Source: Hydractinia symbiolongicarpus
Lineage: Eukaryota; Cnidaria; Hydrozoa; Anthoathecata; Hydractiniidae
Length of the DNA stretch: 64,000 bases
Reading direction: 5' to 3'
Assembly (NCBI RefSeq): GCF_029227915.1
Contig: NC_079885.1
Coordinates: 19,975,001 to 20,039,000 of the forward strand
Under the pieces are notes generated by a model. It was not told the origin of the DNA. It worked only from the letters and a program-made list of their open reading frames with translations, and ran no database searches. The number at the start of each line of letters is the position of its first letter. The stretch's first letter is position 1. Shown in pieces: positions 12,951-23,062 of the stretch. A program made the position numbers and the translations under genes.

Positions 12951-12967
12951 AATTGCGCCACGGAGAC
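12894..12967 (-). tRNA. tRNA-Asn(GTT)
   Basis: Consensus. Confidence 0.92.
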
Positions 12968-13164
12968 ATGAAACTTACTGAAGTTTCCCTATTTACAAGT
13001 TGACACATTTACTTTCATTTAATTCTAATAGCACATCTGATGATGCTAGTAAACATGGCTACAACAGTAACACTGCCGTTGCTCTTACAGTTAACGTGAA
13101 ATTAGGAATAAGAGGCAGTGATAGCACTCTCTGATTTTTCTGATGGACATACTTGTTCATCGCT

Positions 13165-13195
<31 letters not shown>

Positions 13196-13430
13196 CGTTA
13201 ACAGCCGAACGCGCCAACAAATTGAGACACGAAGGCACGAAACACACTGAAGTATCCCTATTTACTAGTTAGCTAATTCAATTTCAATGTTTTTAACACC
13301 ATATCTGACTATGCAGGTAAACGTAGTTTCAAGACTAAAACTACCGTTGCTTTTACAATTATCGTGACATTAGGAATCATAAGCAGTGGTAGCGCTATCT
13401 GTTTCATCTGATGGAAGTATTTGTTCATTG

Positions 13431-13436
13431 CGTCCA

Positions 13437-13487
<51 letters not shown>

Positions 13488-13504
13488 AATTGCGCCACGG
13501 AGAC
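13431..13504 (-). tRNA. tRNA-Asn(GTT), T68 variant
   Basis: C5-T68 mismatch in the acceptor stem. Confidence 0.65.
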
Positions 13505-13701
13505 ATGAAACTTACTGAAGTTTCCCTATTTACAAGTTATCTCATTTACTTTCGTTTATTTTTAATAGCACATCTGATGATGCCAGCAAACATGGTTACA
13601 ACAGTAACACTACCGTTGCTGTTACAGTTAACGTGACATTAGGAATAAGAGGCAGTGATAGCACTCTCTGATTTTTGTGATTGACATACTTGTTCATCGC
13701 T

Positions 13702-13732
<31 letters not shown>

Positions 13733-13967
13733 CGTTAACAGCCGAAAGCGCTAACCAATTTCGGCACGGAGACACGAAACATACTGAAGTATCTTTATTT
13801 ACTAGTTAGCGAATTCAATTTCAATGTTTCTAACACCACATCTGACTATGCAGGTAAACGTAGTTTCAAGACTAAAACTACCGTTGCTTTAACAATTATC
13901 GTGACATTAGGAATCATAAGCAGTGGTAGCACTATCTGTTTCATCTGATCGAAGTGTTTGTTCCTTG

Positions 13968-14041
13968 CCTCACCGGGTGGGCTTGAACCACCAACCCTTC
14001 GGTTAACAGCCGAACGCGCTAACCAATTGCGCCACGGAGAC
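13968..14041 (-). pseudogene. tRNA-Asn(GTT)-like, acceptor stem broken
   Basis: G1-G72 and T4-T69 mismatches; G44 in the variable loop. Confidence 0.55.
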
Positions 14042-14504
14042 ATGAAACTTACTGAAGTTTCCCTATTTACAAGTTATCTCATTTACTCTCGTTTATTTTT
14101 AATAGCACATCTGATGATGCCAGCAAACATGGTTACAACAGTAACACTACCGTTGCTCTTCCAGTTAACGTGACATTAGGAATAAGAGGCAGTGATAGCA
14201 CTCTCTGATTTTTCTGATGGACATACTTGTTCATCGCTTCCCCGGGTGGTCTTGAACCACCAACCTTTCCGTTAACAGCCGAAAGCGCTAACCAATTTCG
14301 GCACGGAGACACGAAACATACTGAAGTATCCCTATATACTAGTTAGCGAATTCAATTTCAATGTTTCTAACACCACATCTGACTTTGCAGGTAAACGTAG
14401 TTTCAAGACTAAAACTACCGTTGCTTTTACAATTATCGTGACATTAGGAATCATAAGCAGTGGTAGCACTATCTCCTATATCTGATCGAAGTATTTGTTC
14501 ATTG

Positions 14505-14578
14505 CGTCCCCGGGTGGGTTTGAACCACCAACATTTCGGTTAACAGCCGAACGCGTTAACCAATTGCGCCACGGAGAC
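14505..14578 (-). tRNA. tRNA-Asn(GTT), A22/T45 variant
   Basis: A22 opposes C13 at the loop end of the D stem; T45 and A59 are also changed. Confidence 0.6.
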
Positions 14579-15041
14579 ATGAAACTTACTGAAGTTTCCC
14601 TATTTTAAAGTTGGCTTATTTGCTTTCATTTATTTTTAATAGAAAATCTGATGATGCCAGTAAACATGGCTACAACATTAACACTACCGTTGCTTTTACA
14701 GTTAACGTGACATTAGGAATAAGAGGCAGTGATAGCACTCTCTCATTCTTCTGATGGACATATTTGTTCATCGCTTCCCCGTTTGGGCTTGAACCGCCAA
14801 CCTTTCCGTTAACACCAGAACGCGCTTACCAATTGCGGCACGGAGACACGAAACATACTGAAATATCCCTATTTACTAGTTAGCTAATTCAATTTCAATG
14901 TTTTTAACACCACATCTGACTATGCTGGTAAACGTAGTTTCAAGACTAAAACCACCGTTGCTTTTACAATTATCGTGACATTAGGAATCATAAGCAGTGG
15001 TAGCACTATCTGTTTCATCTGATCGAAGTGTTTGTTCATTG

Positions 15042-15115
15042 CGTCCCCGGGTGGGCTTGAACCACCAACCCTTCGGTTAACAGCCGAACGCGCTAACCAA
15101 TTGCGCCACGGAGAC
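15042..15115 (-). tRNA. tRNA-Asn(GTT)
   Basis: One change, G44, in the variable loop; all stems paired. Confidence 0.87.
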
Positions 15116-15578
15116 ATGAAACTTACTAAAGTTTCCCTATTTACAAGTTATCTCATTTACTCTCGTTTATTTTTAATAGCACATCTGATGATGCCAGCAA
15201 ACATGGTTACAACAGTAACACTACCGTTGCTCTTCCAGTTAACGTGACATTAGGAATAAGAGGCAGTGATAGCACTCTCTGATTTTTCTGATGGACATAC
15301 TTGTTCATCGCTTCCCCGGGTGGTCTTGAACCACCAACCTTTCCGTTAACAGCCGAAAGCGCTAACCAATTTCGGCACGGAGACACGAAACATACTGAAG
15401 TATCCCTATATACTAGTTAGCGAATTCAATTTCAATGTTTCTAACACCACATCTGACTTTGCAGGTAAACGTAGTTTCAAGACTAAAACTACCGTTGCTT
15501 TTACAATTATCGTGACATTAGGAATCATAAGCAGTGGTAGCACTATCTCCTATATCTGATCGAAGTATTTGTTCATTG

Positions 15579-15652
15579 CGTCCCCGGGTGGGTTTGAACC
15601 ACCAACATTTCGGTTAACAGCCGAACGCGTTAACCAATTGCGCCACGGAGAC
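15579..15652 (-). tRNA. tRNA-Asn(GTT), A22/T45 variant
   Basis: Duplicate of 14505-14578 at +1074. Confidence 0.6.
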
Positions 15653-16115
15653 ATGAAACTTACTGAAGTTTCCCTATTTTAAAGTTGGCTTATTTGCTTT
15701 CATTTATTTTTAATAGAAAATCTGATGATGCCAGTAAACATGGCTACAACATTAACACTACCGTTGCTTTTACAGTTAACGTGACATTAGGAATAAGAGG
15801 CAGTGATAGCACTCTCTCATTCTTCTGATGGACATATTTGTTCATCGCTTCCCCGGGTGGTCTTGAACCACCAACCTTTCCGTTAACAGCCGAAAGCGCT
15901 AACCAATTTCGGCACGGAGACACGAAACATACTGAAGTATCCCTATATACTAGTTAGCGAATTCAATTTCAATGTTTCTAACACCACATCTGACTTTGCA
16001 GGTAAACGTAGTTTCAAGACTAAAACTACCGTTGCTTTTACAATTATCGTGACATTAGGAATCATAAGCAGTGGTAGCACTATCTCCTATATCTGATCGA
16101 AGTATTTGTTCATTG

Positions 16116-16189
16116 CGTCCCCGGGTGGGTTTGAACCACCAACATTTCGGTTAACAGCCGAACGCGTTAACCAATTGCGCCACGGAGAC
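16116..16189 (-). tRNA. tRNA-Asn(GTT), A22/T45 variant
   Basis: As 14505-14578, but with a different 5' flank from the 15579 copy. Confidence 0.6.
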
Positions 16190-16652
16190 ATGAAACTTAC
16201 TGAAGTTTCCCTATTTTCAAGTTGGCTTATTTGCTTTCATTTATTTTTAATAGCACATCTGATGATGCCAGCAAACATGGTTACAACAGTAACACTACCG
16301 TTGCTCTTCCAGTTAACGTGACATTAGGAATAAGAGGCAGTGATAGCACTCTCTGATTTTTCTGATGGACATACTTGTTCATCGCTTCCCCGGGTGGTCT
16401 TGAACCACCAACCTTTCCGTTAACAGCCGAAAGCGCTAACCAATTTCGGCACGGAGACACGAAACATACTGAAGTATCCCTATATACTAGTTAGCGAATT
16501 CAATTTCAATGTTTCTAACACCACATCTGACTTTGCAGGTAAACGTAGTTTCAAGACTAAAACTACCGTTGCTTTTACAATTATCGTGACATTAGGAATC
16601 ATAAGCAGTGGTAGCACTATCTCCTATATCTGATCGAAGTATTTGTTCATTG

Positions 16653-16726
16653 CGTCCCCGGGTGGGTTTGAACCACCAACATTTCGGTTAACAGCCGAAC
16701 GCGTTAACCAATTGCGCCACGGAGAC
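16653..16726 (-). tRNA. tRNA-Asn(GTT), A22/T45 variant
   Basis: As 14505-14578. Confidence 0.6.
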
Positions 16727-17189
16727 ATGAAACTTACTGAAGTTTCCCTATTTTCAAGTTGGCTTATTTGCTTTCATTTATTTTTAATAGAAAATCTGAT
16801 GATGCCAGTAAACATGGCTACAACATTAACACTACCGTTGCTTTTACAGTTAACGTGACATTAGGAATAAGAGGCAGTGATAGCACTCTCTCATTCTTCT
16901 GATGGACATATTTGTTCATCGCTTCCCCGGGTGGGCTTGAACCACCAAACTTTCCGTTAACAGGCGAACGCGCTAACCAATTGCGGCACGGAGACACGAA
17001 ACATACTGAAGTATCCCTAGTTATTAGTTAGCTAATTCAATTTCAATGTTTTTAACACCACATCTGACTATGCAGGTAAACGTAGTTTCAAGACTAAAAC
17101 TACCGTTGCTTTTAAAATTATCGTGACATTAGGAATCATAAGCAGTGGTAGCACTATCTGTTTCATCTGATCGAAGTGTTTGTTCCTTG

Positions 17190-17263
17190 CCTCACCGGGT
17201 GGGCTTGAACCACCAACCCTTCGGTTAACAGCCGAACGCGCTAACCAATTGCGCCACGGAGAC
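17190..17263 (-). pseudogene. tRNA-Asn(GTT)-like, acceptor stem broken
   Basis: Same changes as 13968-14041. Confidence 0.55.
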
Positions 17264-17726
17264 ATGAAACTTACTGAAGTTTCCCTATTTAAAAGTTATC
17301 TCATTTACTCTCGTTTATTTTTAATAGCACATCTGATGATGCCAGCAAACATGGTTACAACAGTAACACTACCGTTGCTCTTCCAGTTAACGTGACATTA
17401 GGAATAAGAGGCAGTGATAGCACTCTCTGATTTTTCTGATGGACATACTTGTTCATCGCTTCCCCGGGTGGTCTTGAACCACCAACCTTTCCGTTAACAG
17501 CCGAAAGCGCTAACCAATTTCGGCACGGAGACACGAAACATACTGAAGTATCCCTATATACTAGTTAGCGAATTCAATTTCAATGTTTCTAACACCACAT
17601 CTGACTATGCAGGTAAACGTAGTTTCAAGACTAAAACTACCGTTGCTTTTACAATTATCGTGACATTAGGAATCATAAGCAGTGGTAGCACTATCTCCTA
17701 TATCTGATCGAAGTATTTGTTCATTG

Positions 17727-17800
17727 CGTCCCCGGGTGGGTTTGAACCACCAACATTTCGGTTAACAGCCGAACGCGTTAACCAATTGCGCCACGGAGAC
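17727..17800 (-). tRNA. tRNA-Asn(GTT), A22/T45 variant
   Basis: As 14505-14578. Confidence 0.6.
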
Positions 17801-18263
17801 ATGAAACTTACTGAAGTTTCCCTATTTACAAGTTGGCTCATTTGCTTTCATTTATTTTTAATAGAAAATCTGATGATGCCAGTAAACATGGCTACAACAT
17901 TAACACTACCGTTGCTTTTACAGTTAACGTGACATTAGGAATAAGAGGCAGTGATAGCACTCTCTCATTCTTCTGATGGACATATTTGTTCATCGCTTCC
18001 CCGGGTGGGCTTGAACCACCAAACTTTCCGTTAACAGGCGAACGCGCTAACCAATTGCGGCACGGAGACACGAAACATACTGAAGTATCCCTAGTTATTA
18101 GTTAGCTAATTCAATTTCAATGTTTTTAACACCACATCTGACTATGCAGGTAAACGTAGTTTCAAGACTAAAACTACCGTTGCTTTTAAAATTATCGTGA
18201 CTATAGGAATCATAAGCAGTGGTAGCACTATCTGTTTCATCTGATCAAAGAATTTGTTCATTG

Positions 18264-18320
<57 letters not shown>

Positions 18321-18337
18321 AATTGCGCCACGGAGAC
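18264..18337 (-). tRNA. tRNA-Asn(GTT)
   Basis: Consensus. Confidence 0.92.
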
Positions 18338-18534
18338 ATGAAACTTACTGAAGTTTCCCTATTTACAAGTTGACTCATTTACTTTCATTTATTTTTAATA
18401 GCACATCTGATGATGCCAGTAAACATGGCTACAAGAGTAACACTACCGTTGCTCTTACAGTTAACGTGAAATTAGGAATAAGAGGCAGTGATAGCACTCT
18501 CTGATTCTTCTGATGGACATATTTGTTCATCGCT

Positions 18535-18565
<31 letters not shown>

Positions 18566-18800
18566 CGTTAACAGTCAAACGCGCTAACCAATTGCGGCAC
18601 GGAGACACGAAACATACTGAAGTATCCCTATTTATTAGTTAGCTAATTCAATTTCAATGTTTTTAACACCACATCTGACTATGCAGGTAAACGTAGTTTC
18701 AAGACTAAAACTACCGTTGCTTTTACAATTATCGTGACATTAGGAATCATAAGCAGTGGTAGCACTATCTGTTTTATCTGATCGTAGAATTTGTTCATTG

Positions 18801-18874
18801 CGTCCCCGGGTGGGCTTGAACCACCAACCATTCCGTTAACAGCCGAACGCGCTAACCAATTGCGCCACGGAGAC
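18801..18874 (-). tRNA. tRNA-Asn(GTT), G40 variant
   Basis: Has the D-type G30-G40 mismatch but a C-type D arm and acceptor, so it may be a small conversion patch; T44 is also changed. Confidence 0.6.
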
Positions 18875-19337
18875 ATGAAACTTACTGAAGTTTCCCTATT
18901 TACAAGTTGACACATTTACTTTCATTTATTTCTAATAGCACATCTGATGATGCCAGTAAACATGGCTACAACAGTAACACTACCGATGCTCTTACAGTTA
19001 ACGTGCAATTAGGAATTAGAGGCAGTGATAGCACTCTCTGATTTTTCTGATGGACATAATTGTTCATCGCTTCCCCGGGTGAGTTTGAACCACCAACCTT
19101 TCCGTTAACAGCCGAACGCGCCAACAAATTGAGACACGAAGGCACGAAACATACTGAAGTATCCCTATTTACTAGTTAGCTAATTCAATTTCAATGTTTT
19201 TAACACCATATCTGACTATGCAGGTAAACGTAGTTTCAAGACTAAAACTACCGTTGCTTTTACAATTATCGTGACATTAGGAATCATAAGCAGTGGTAGC
19301 GCTATCTGTTTCATCTGATGGAAGTATTTGTTCATTG

Positions 19338-19343
19338 CGTCCA

Positions 19344-19394
<51 letters not shown>

Positions 19395-19411
19395 AATTGC
19401 GCCACGGAGAC
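19338..19411 (-). tRNA. tRNA-Asn(GTT), T68 variant
   Basis: Same acceptor mismatch as 13431-13504; last C copy before the transposon. Confidence 0.65.
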
Positions 19412-19608
19412 ATGAAACTTACTGAAGTTTCCCTATTTACAAGTTGGCTCATTTACTTTCATTTATTTTTAATAGAACATCTGATGATGCCAGTAAACAT
19501 GGCTACAAGAGTAACACTACCGTTGCTTTTACAGTTAACGTGACATTAGGAATAAGAGGCAGTGATAGCACTCTCTGATTCTTCTGATGGACATATTTGT
19601 TCATCGCT

Positions 19609-19639
<31 letters not shown>

Positions 19640-19778
19640 AGTTAACAGGCGAACGCACTAACCAATTGCGGCACGAGACACGAAACATACTGAAGTATCC
19701 CTATTTATTAGTTAGCTAATTCAATTTCAATGTTTTTAACACCACATCTGACTATGCAGGTAAACGTAGTTTCAAGAC

Positions 19779-19781
19779 TAA
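19779..19781. repeat. Target-site duplication, left (TAA)
   Basis: TAA before the element is repeated after it at 22894-22896. Neighbouring repeats carry the undivided site GACTAAAACTACC, so the 3-bp duplication is unambiguous and fits the TWA preference of PIF/Harbinger. Confidence 0.93.
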
Positions 19782-19828
19782 AGCTAAGGCGCCACGAGGA
19801 ACATTTTCATGCGCGTGCTATGCAACAT
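19782..19828 (+). repeat. Terminal inverted repeat, left
   Basis: 47 bp exactly complementary to the right end at 22847-22893. Confidence 0.93.
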
Positions 19829-19867
19829 GTCCCATAGCATGCGCATGAAAATGTTTCTCGTGGCGCC
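19788..19867. repeat. Left-end hairpin overlapping the TIR
   Basis: Two 35-bp arms, 19788-19822 and 19833-19867, match at 33 of 35 positions around a 10-base centre. Both outer ends read GGCGCC, so the left terminus contains a second inverted terminus-like sequence. Confidence 0.88.
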
Positions 19868-19974
19868 ACATCTTTTTTGCTGCAAGATTATTTCGAAAAT
19901 CGAAGTTAAAAAATCATGCTCAAAGGGTATTACGTATCCTTAAGTTTTTTATTGAGTTCATGTGTGATTAAAAT

Positions 19975-21245
19975 ATGGCAGGAATAAACAGAGAAGTTAT
20001 TTTAGCTTTACTTTTGTTGGACGAAGAAGAAGAGGAAGATCGTGAAGAACCACCAAGAAATTGCTGGGTGCAACCGTGGCTTGGGAATAGAGAGTGTCTT
20101 GGCGCTTTTCATACAATCTTCAACGAAATAAAAACGATGAGAAGAAATGTAGAGGGTATATACGTATGAATAACGCTCAATTCGAATACCTAGTCGGTCT
20201 TCTTTCTGAGGATTTGCAGAAACAAGATACAAATATGAGGAATTCTATCACACCAGCTGAGCTCGTTTGCGTGGCCCTACGTTACTTAGCGACTGGTGAG
20301 ACTTTCAGGTCTTTAGAATTTCAATTCAGAGTGTCAAGAAAAAGAATTTCAGCAGCTGTTATGGAAGTATCTGAAGCTATCATAAAGAGGTTGGGTCCAA
20401 CCTTCCTTTCAACTCCGAAAACACAGGGGGAATGGCTAGATATCTCCAGAAAGTTCAATGAGCGTTGGAACTTCCCAAATGGATTAGGTGCTCTCGATGG
20501 GAAGCATATCGTCATTCAGCAGCCCCCAAATTCAGGGTCTCATTACCGAAACTATAAAGGGACAGACAGTGTAGTGCTTATGGCTCTTGTCGGGCCAGAA
20601 TATGAGTTTCTTTATGTGGAAGTTGGAGCGAACGGTAGAAATTCTGATGGAGGTATATGGGACCAATGTAATTTAAAGAAGGCGCTAGACAGTGGATCGC
20701 TAAATTTACCAGAAGTTTGCAATTTACCAGGTCGAAACAACAAAGTGCCGTATGTGATAACAGGAGATGATGCGTTTCCTCTTAAGAATTACCTGATGAA
20801 GCCTTATCCACAAAAAAATCTGACAGTAAACAAACGCATCTTCAATTATCGACTGTCACGAAAGAGAAGAATTTCTGAAAACGGATTTGGGATATTGGCA
20901 AATCGGTGGCGCATTTTTCGTCGACCTATAAACTTAGAACCAGAAAAGGTTTCTACCGTCACAATGGCAACAGTGGCATTGCATAACTGGCAGAGGAGCA
21001 AAAGTTCTGTGGGCAAAATTGAGCTACCAATTGGTCTTGTCGACCGAGAGAATGAGCGTGGTGAAATTATCGAAGGTGCTTGGAGAGAACATACTCCTAC
21101 TGGCACATGGTTTTCACTGTCCAATGACATTTACGGCAATCGATCTAGTAATCAAGCCAAAGCAATAAGAGACGAGTTCACGGAGTATTTCGTAATGGAA
21201 GGTGCTGTACGCTGGCAGTGGCATTGCGCTAGAGTTGACATTTAA
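19975..21245 (+). CDS. PIF/Harbinger (HARBI1-like) DDE transposase, frameshifted
   Basis: Nuclease that cuts and joins the element ends. The first part, ATG at 19975, runs 64 codons to a TGA at 20167 and has an acidic stretch then the family's WVQPWL and GAFHTIFNEI motifs. The rest continues in another frame to 21245. The switch is at the A run 20130-20134, where one missing base explains the break; corrected length would be about 423 residues. The downstream frame has a helix-turn-helix-like region (SITPAELVCVALRYLATG and following) and the DDE residues: D in GALDGKHIVIQ, D in VITGDDAFPL, E in ISENGFGILANRW. A conserved SDGGIWDQC motif lies between the two D residues. The C-terminus looks complete. 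A sequencing error at the A run is possible. The gene faces the MADF gene. Confidence 0.9.
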
Positions 21246-21355
21246 TTTTATTTTTTGCGAGGATAAATAAAAAATGATAAGATTTACTGAACTTTTAATA
21301 TATTTTTCTGATTTATTTTACTCCAGAAAATGTCTGCCAACCATAACGTAACGTA

Positions 21356-21616
21356 TCAAAACGTATCGTTCGAACAGGATGAATTTGCGGGTGAATACGG
21401 CTGATTTTGAGAAGGTAGAGGTGGCGATTGCAGCATACCAGTATATGTATTTGCCATGGGATATGATGGGGTGTATGGAGTAAACGTTGAAGCTGCGAAC
21501 ATACGAGCATGATGGTTGGTAGGCATAGATTGGTGTTGTTTCTGCTCTTCATACTCGAAAAAAATATCCATGATTTTTTTCTTCAACCTTGGCCAATCTT
21601 TTAGTTCGCACTGGAC
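21356..21616 (-). pseudogene. Separated C-terminal tail of the MADF protein
   Basis: In the same frame as the upstream gene after the TAG, 86 codons continue to a stop at 21356-21358, reading VQCELKDWPRLKKKIMDIFFEYEEQ and onward into a Pro/Ser/Gln-rich end. A KIMDIFFEYE-type helix is typical of the C-terminal segment of MADF proteins, which supports an original length of about 382 residues. The ATG at 21586 inside it is unlikely to be a genuine start. Confidence 0.65.
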
Positions 21617-22504
21617 CTAACTGTCGGCCACTGTACTTCCAAAAATTTGGGCACGTTTTTCGACAGCAGATTGCGCTTCGCATCCATATGTAGAAGCTTG
21701 TTGCGGCCGGATTTCATGGTGATCAGCCCTTTGTGTGATGGAAGTTGTCAACGCTTTCCACAGTTCGGCTTTGGCACACTGCTCCTCCGTCATCTTCTTC
21801 TCCCGTCGTTTTTTAGGAGCAGGGGTACGTGGTTCATCCTCGTTCATTGTATCGACGGTCTCATCCATATCGCAAGTAATCTCAACGAAATCCATTTGAT
21901 TATAATGGTTCCAGGTAGAAAAATATGCTTCGTTTACACCTGCACCAGAGGATCTTGATCCAATCTCCCTATTGCGCTCACTTCTATACTTTGTCAATGC
22001 GTTATGCCATGACGTTTTGAGCTCGTTTACGGTATACTTCCCATCAAAACGCTCACTCAGTTTGACCATCAGAGCTTCGCACAACACTCTGTCTCTATAA
22101 TCTTGTAGAGTGTGGTTCCAAAGCGCGGGATTTTCACGATAAAAATCAATCAATTCTTCCAACTCGTCGGACGAAAGTTGCGCTTTTTTCTTTTCTTTTG
22201 AAAGATCAGTTACGATAAACTCCATTTGTTCATAAAACTTCCACTTTTTCGATGGAACTTCGCTTCCAGCATTACGTTTAACTTCACGGAGCACCGATGA
22301 ACGAAGAGAATGGAATGCTTTTTCTAGAAAATCACAGCTATACGCCCCCTCAAATTCAGTGACAAGGTCTATTTTCGCAGCTTCTTTTTTGTCTTTATTT
22401 TTGTAATATATATTCCCACTGTCCCATAACGTTGGGTTTGCTTTATAAAAGTTTATTAAAGTAACTTTCTCCTCGTCTGATAGTTTTTTCTTTTCATCCG
22501 CCAT
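21617..22504 (-). CDS. Two-MADF DNA-binding protein of the transposon
   Basis: 295 codons from an ATG at 22504. Two MADF (Myb/SANT-related) domains are visible. The first is at residues 15-97 (LINFYKANPTLWD, ending WKFYEQMEFI); the second is at 118-207 (LIDFYRENPALWN, ending WNHYNQMDFV). Both show the N-P-x-L-W signature. A basic, NLS-like PKKRREKK follows at 230-237. In PIF/Harbinger elements such a partner binds the transposon ends and helps the nuclease reach the nucleus and its target. The frame stops at TAG 21617-21619, but the same frame stays open downstream, so this protein is probably truncated by a nonsense change. The gene converges on the transposase gene and ends about 110 bp from it if the tail is included. 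Confidence 0.87.
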   Translation of the reverse strand: MADEKKKLSDEEKVTLINFYKANPTLWDSGNIYYKNKDKKEAAKIDLVTEFEGAYSCDFLEKAFHSLRSSVLREVKRNAGSEVPSKKWKFYEQMEFIVTDLSKEKKKAQLSSDELEELIDFYRENPALWNHTLQDYRDRVLCEALMVKLSERFDGKYTVNELKTSWHNALTKYRSERNREIGSRSSGAGVNEAYFSTWNHYNQMDFVEITCDMDETVDTMNEDEPRTPAPKKRREKKMTEEQCAKAELWKALTTSITQRADHHEIRPQQASTYGCEAQSAVEKRAQIFGSTVADS

Positions 22505-22827
22505 TTTCGCTATTTTCTCACTAGCTACTCTTCACTTGCAGTTCAACTTCTCAAGAAAAAAACTTGTTTATATCTTTCTGTGATTTGATTGGTCAATAAA
22601 ATAATGCCTCAAATAATTTTGTAAAATATTTGTTGCAGAAGGTGGGGACACGTGCAACATTTGCTCCACAACAAATTTTTCAGCACATTTTGTCCCCGGA
22701 GCACGGGAGCAAAATAGATTCAGATCTATTTTGTCCCCGAAGTTGTGGAGTAAAATGTTTGCTCCATGCAACATTTTTTTGCTGCATTGCAGTGAAAAAT
22801 AGGCATGGGACACGAGTAATTTTTTTT

Positions 22828-22866
22828 ATGCGCGTGCTATGCAGCAATGTTGCATAGCACGCGCAT
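22828..22866. repeat. Right-end hairpin overlapping the TIR
   Basis: Perfect 16-bp arms (22828-22843 and 22851-22866) around a 7-base loop. The outer arm is less well kept than at the left end. Confidence 0.85.
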
Positions 22867-22893
22867 GAAAATGTTCCTCGTGGCGCCTTAGCT
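22847..22893 (-). repeat. Terminal inverted repeat, right
   Basis: Complement of the left TIR; the element ends at AGCT before TAA. Confidence 0.93.
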
Positions 22894-22896
22894 TAA
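22894..22896. repeat. Target-site duplication, right (TAA)
   Basis: Partner of 19779-19781. Confidence 0.93.
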
Positions 22897-22988
22897 AACT
22901 ACCGTTGCTTTTACAATTATCGTGACATTAGGAATCATAAGCAGTGGTAGCACTATCTGTTTCATCTGATCAAAGAATGTGTTCATTG

Positions 22989-23028
<40 letters not shown>

Positions 23029-23062
23029 GGCCGAACGCGCTAACCAATTGCGCCACGGAGAC
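22989..23062 (-). tRNA. tRNA-Asn(GTT), C33 variant
   Basis: Stems paired, but the near-universal U33 before the anticodon is C. First tRNA after the transposon, whose end lies 95 bp beyond the 3' end of this copy. Confidence 0.6.

Larger units (their letters stand above)
12089..19679 (-). pseudogene. D-type tRNA-Asn-like copies, block 2 (15)
   Basis: Starts: 12089, 12626, 13163, 13700, 14237, 14774, 15311, 15848, 16385, 16922, 17459, 17996, 18533, 19070, 19607. Copies 14237, 15311, 15848, 16385 and 17459 form one subfamily with a shared spacer. 13163 and 19070 have a remodelled 5' half. 19607 is one base short. Confidence 0.8.
1..19778 (-). repeat. tRNA-Asn tandem array, left arm
   Basis: Head-to-tail monomers of about 268 bp, each a 74-nt tRNA-Asn-like sequence plus about 195 bp of spacer. 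C-type and D-type monomers alternate, and their spacers can be aligned along the whole length, so the dimer arose from an ancestral monomer. Reading the minus strand, a D monomer is followed by a C monomer. From 1 to about 11.8 kb every second C copy lacks 22 bp of 5' flank, giving alternating C-to-C spacings near 536 and 515 bp. From 11820 to 19338 the C copies are spaced exactly 537 bp. The spacers hold no other recognisable gene. Confidence 0.95.
19782..22893. mobile_element. PIF/Harbinger DNA transposon, complete but mutated
   Basis: A 3112-bp element bounded by TAA duplications and 47-bp perfect terminal inverted repeats beginning AGCTAAGGCGCCACGAGG. It carries two convergent genes, a DDE nuclease on the plus strand and a MADF DNA-binding protein on the minus strand, the usual two-protein set of PIF/Harbinger elements. 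Only one copy is present although the surrounding DNA is heavily duplicated, so insertion probably postdates the local amplification. Both genes are damaged by single changes, so mobilisation would need proteins supplied elsewhere. Confidence 0.95.
22505..22893. other. Noncoding right end of the transposon
   Basis: 389 bp upstream of the MADF gene with no convincing gene. It holds interrupted palindromes. The clearest is a 10-bp perfect stem at 22710-22719 and 22724-22733, nested within a larger inverted pair built from GTGCAACATTTGCTCC-like blocks near 22651 and 22750-22774. The MADF promoter should lie here. Confidence 0.7.

Noticed and set aside
1-19778. Dispersed tRNA-derived SINEs
   Set aside because: Units are strictly head to tail with full acceptor stems, no A-rich or microsatellite tail and no target-site duplications.
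20125-20140. Programmed -1 ribosomal frameshift in the transposase
   Set aside because: The in-frame codons ATA AAA do not form an X XXY YYZ slippery heptamer, and a single base loss in the A run is simpler.
20008-20232. Minus-strand open frames opposite the transposase (also at 20321-20515 and 20846-21130)
   Set aside because: They are shadows of the DDE coding strand with no recognisable domain.
21313-21552. Minus-strand 79-codon frame, and the plus-strand 103-codon frame at 21647-21958
   Set aside because: Both overlap the MADF gene or its tail in other frames and show no protein-family features.
22568-22857. Small open frames on both strands in the right end of the transposon
   Set aside because: They run through palindromic terminal DNA, and their sequence mirrors the inverted repeats.
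19779-22896. Transposon as the border between two unrelated arrays
   Set aside because: Excision in silico restores the 267-268 bp monomer phase, so it interrupts one continuous array.
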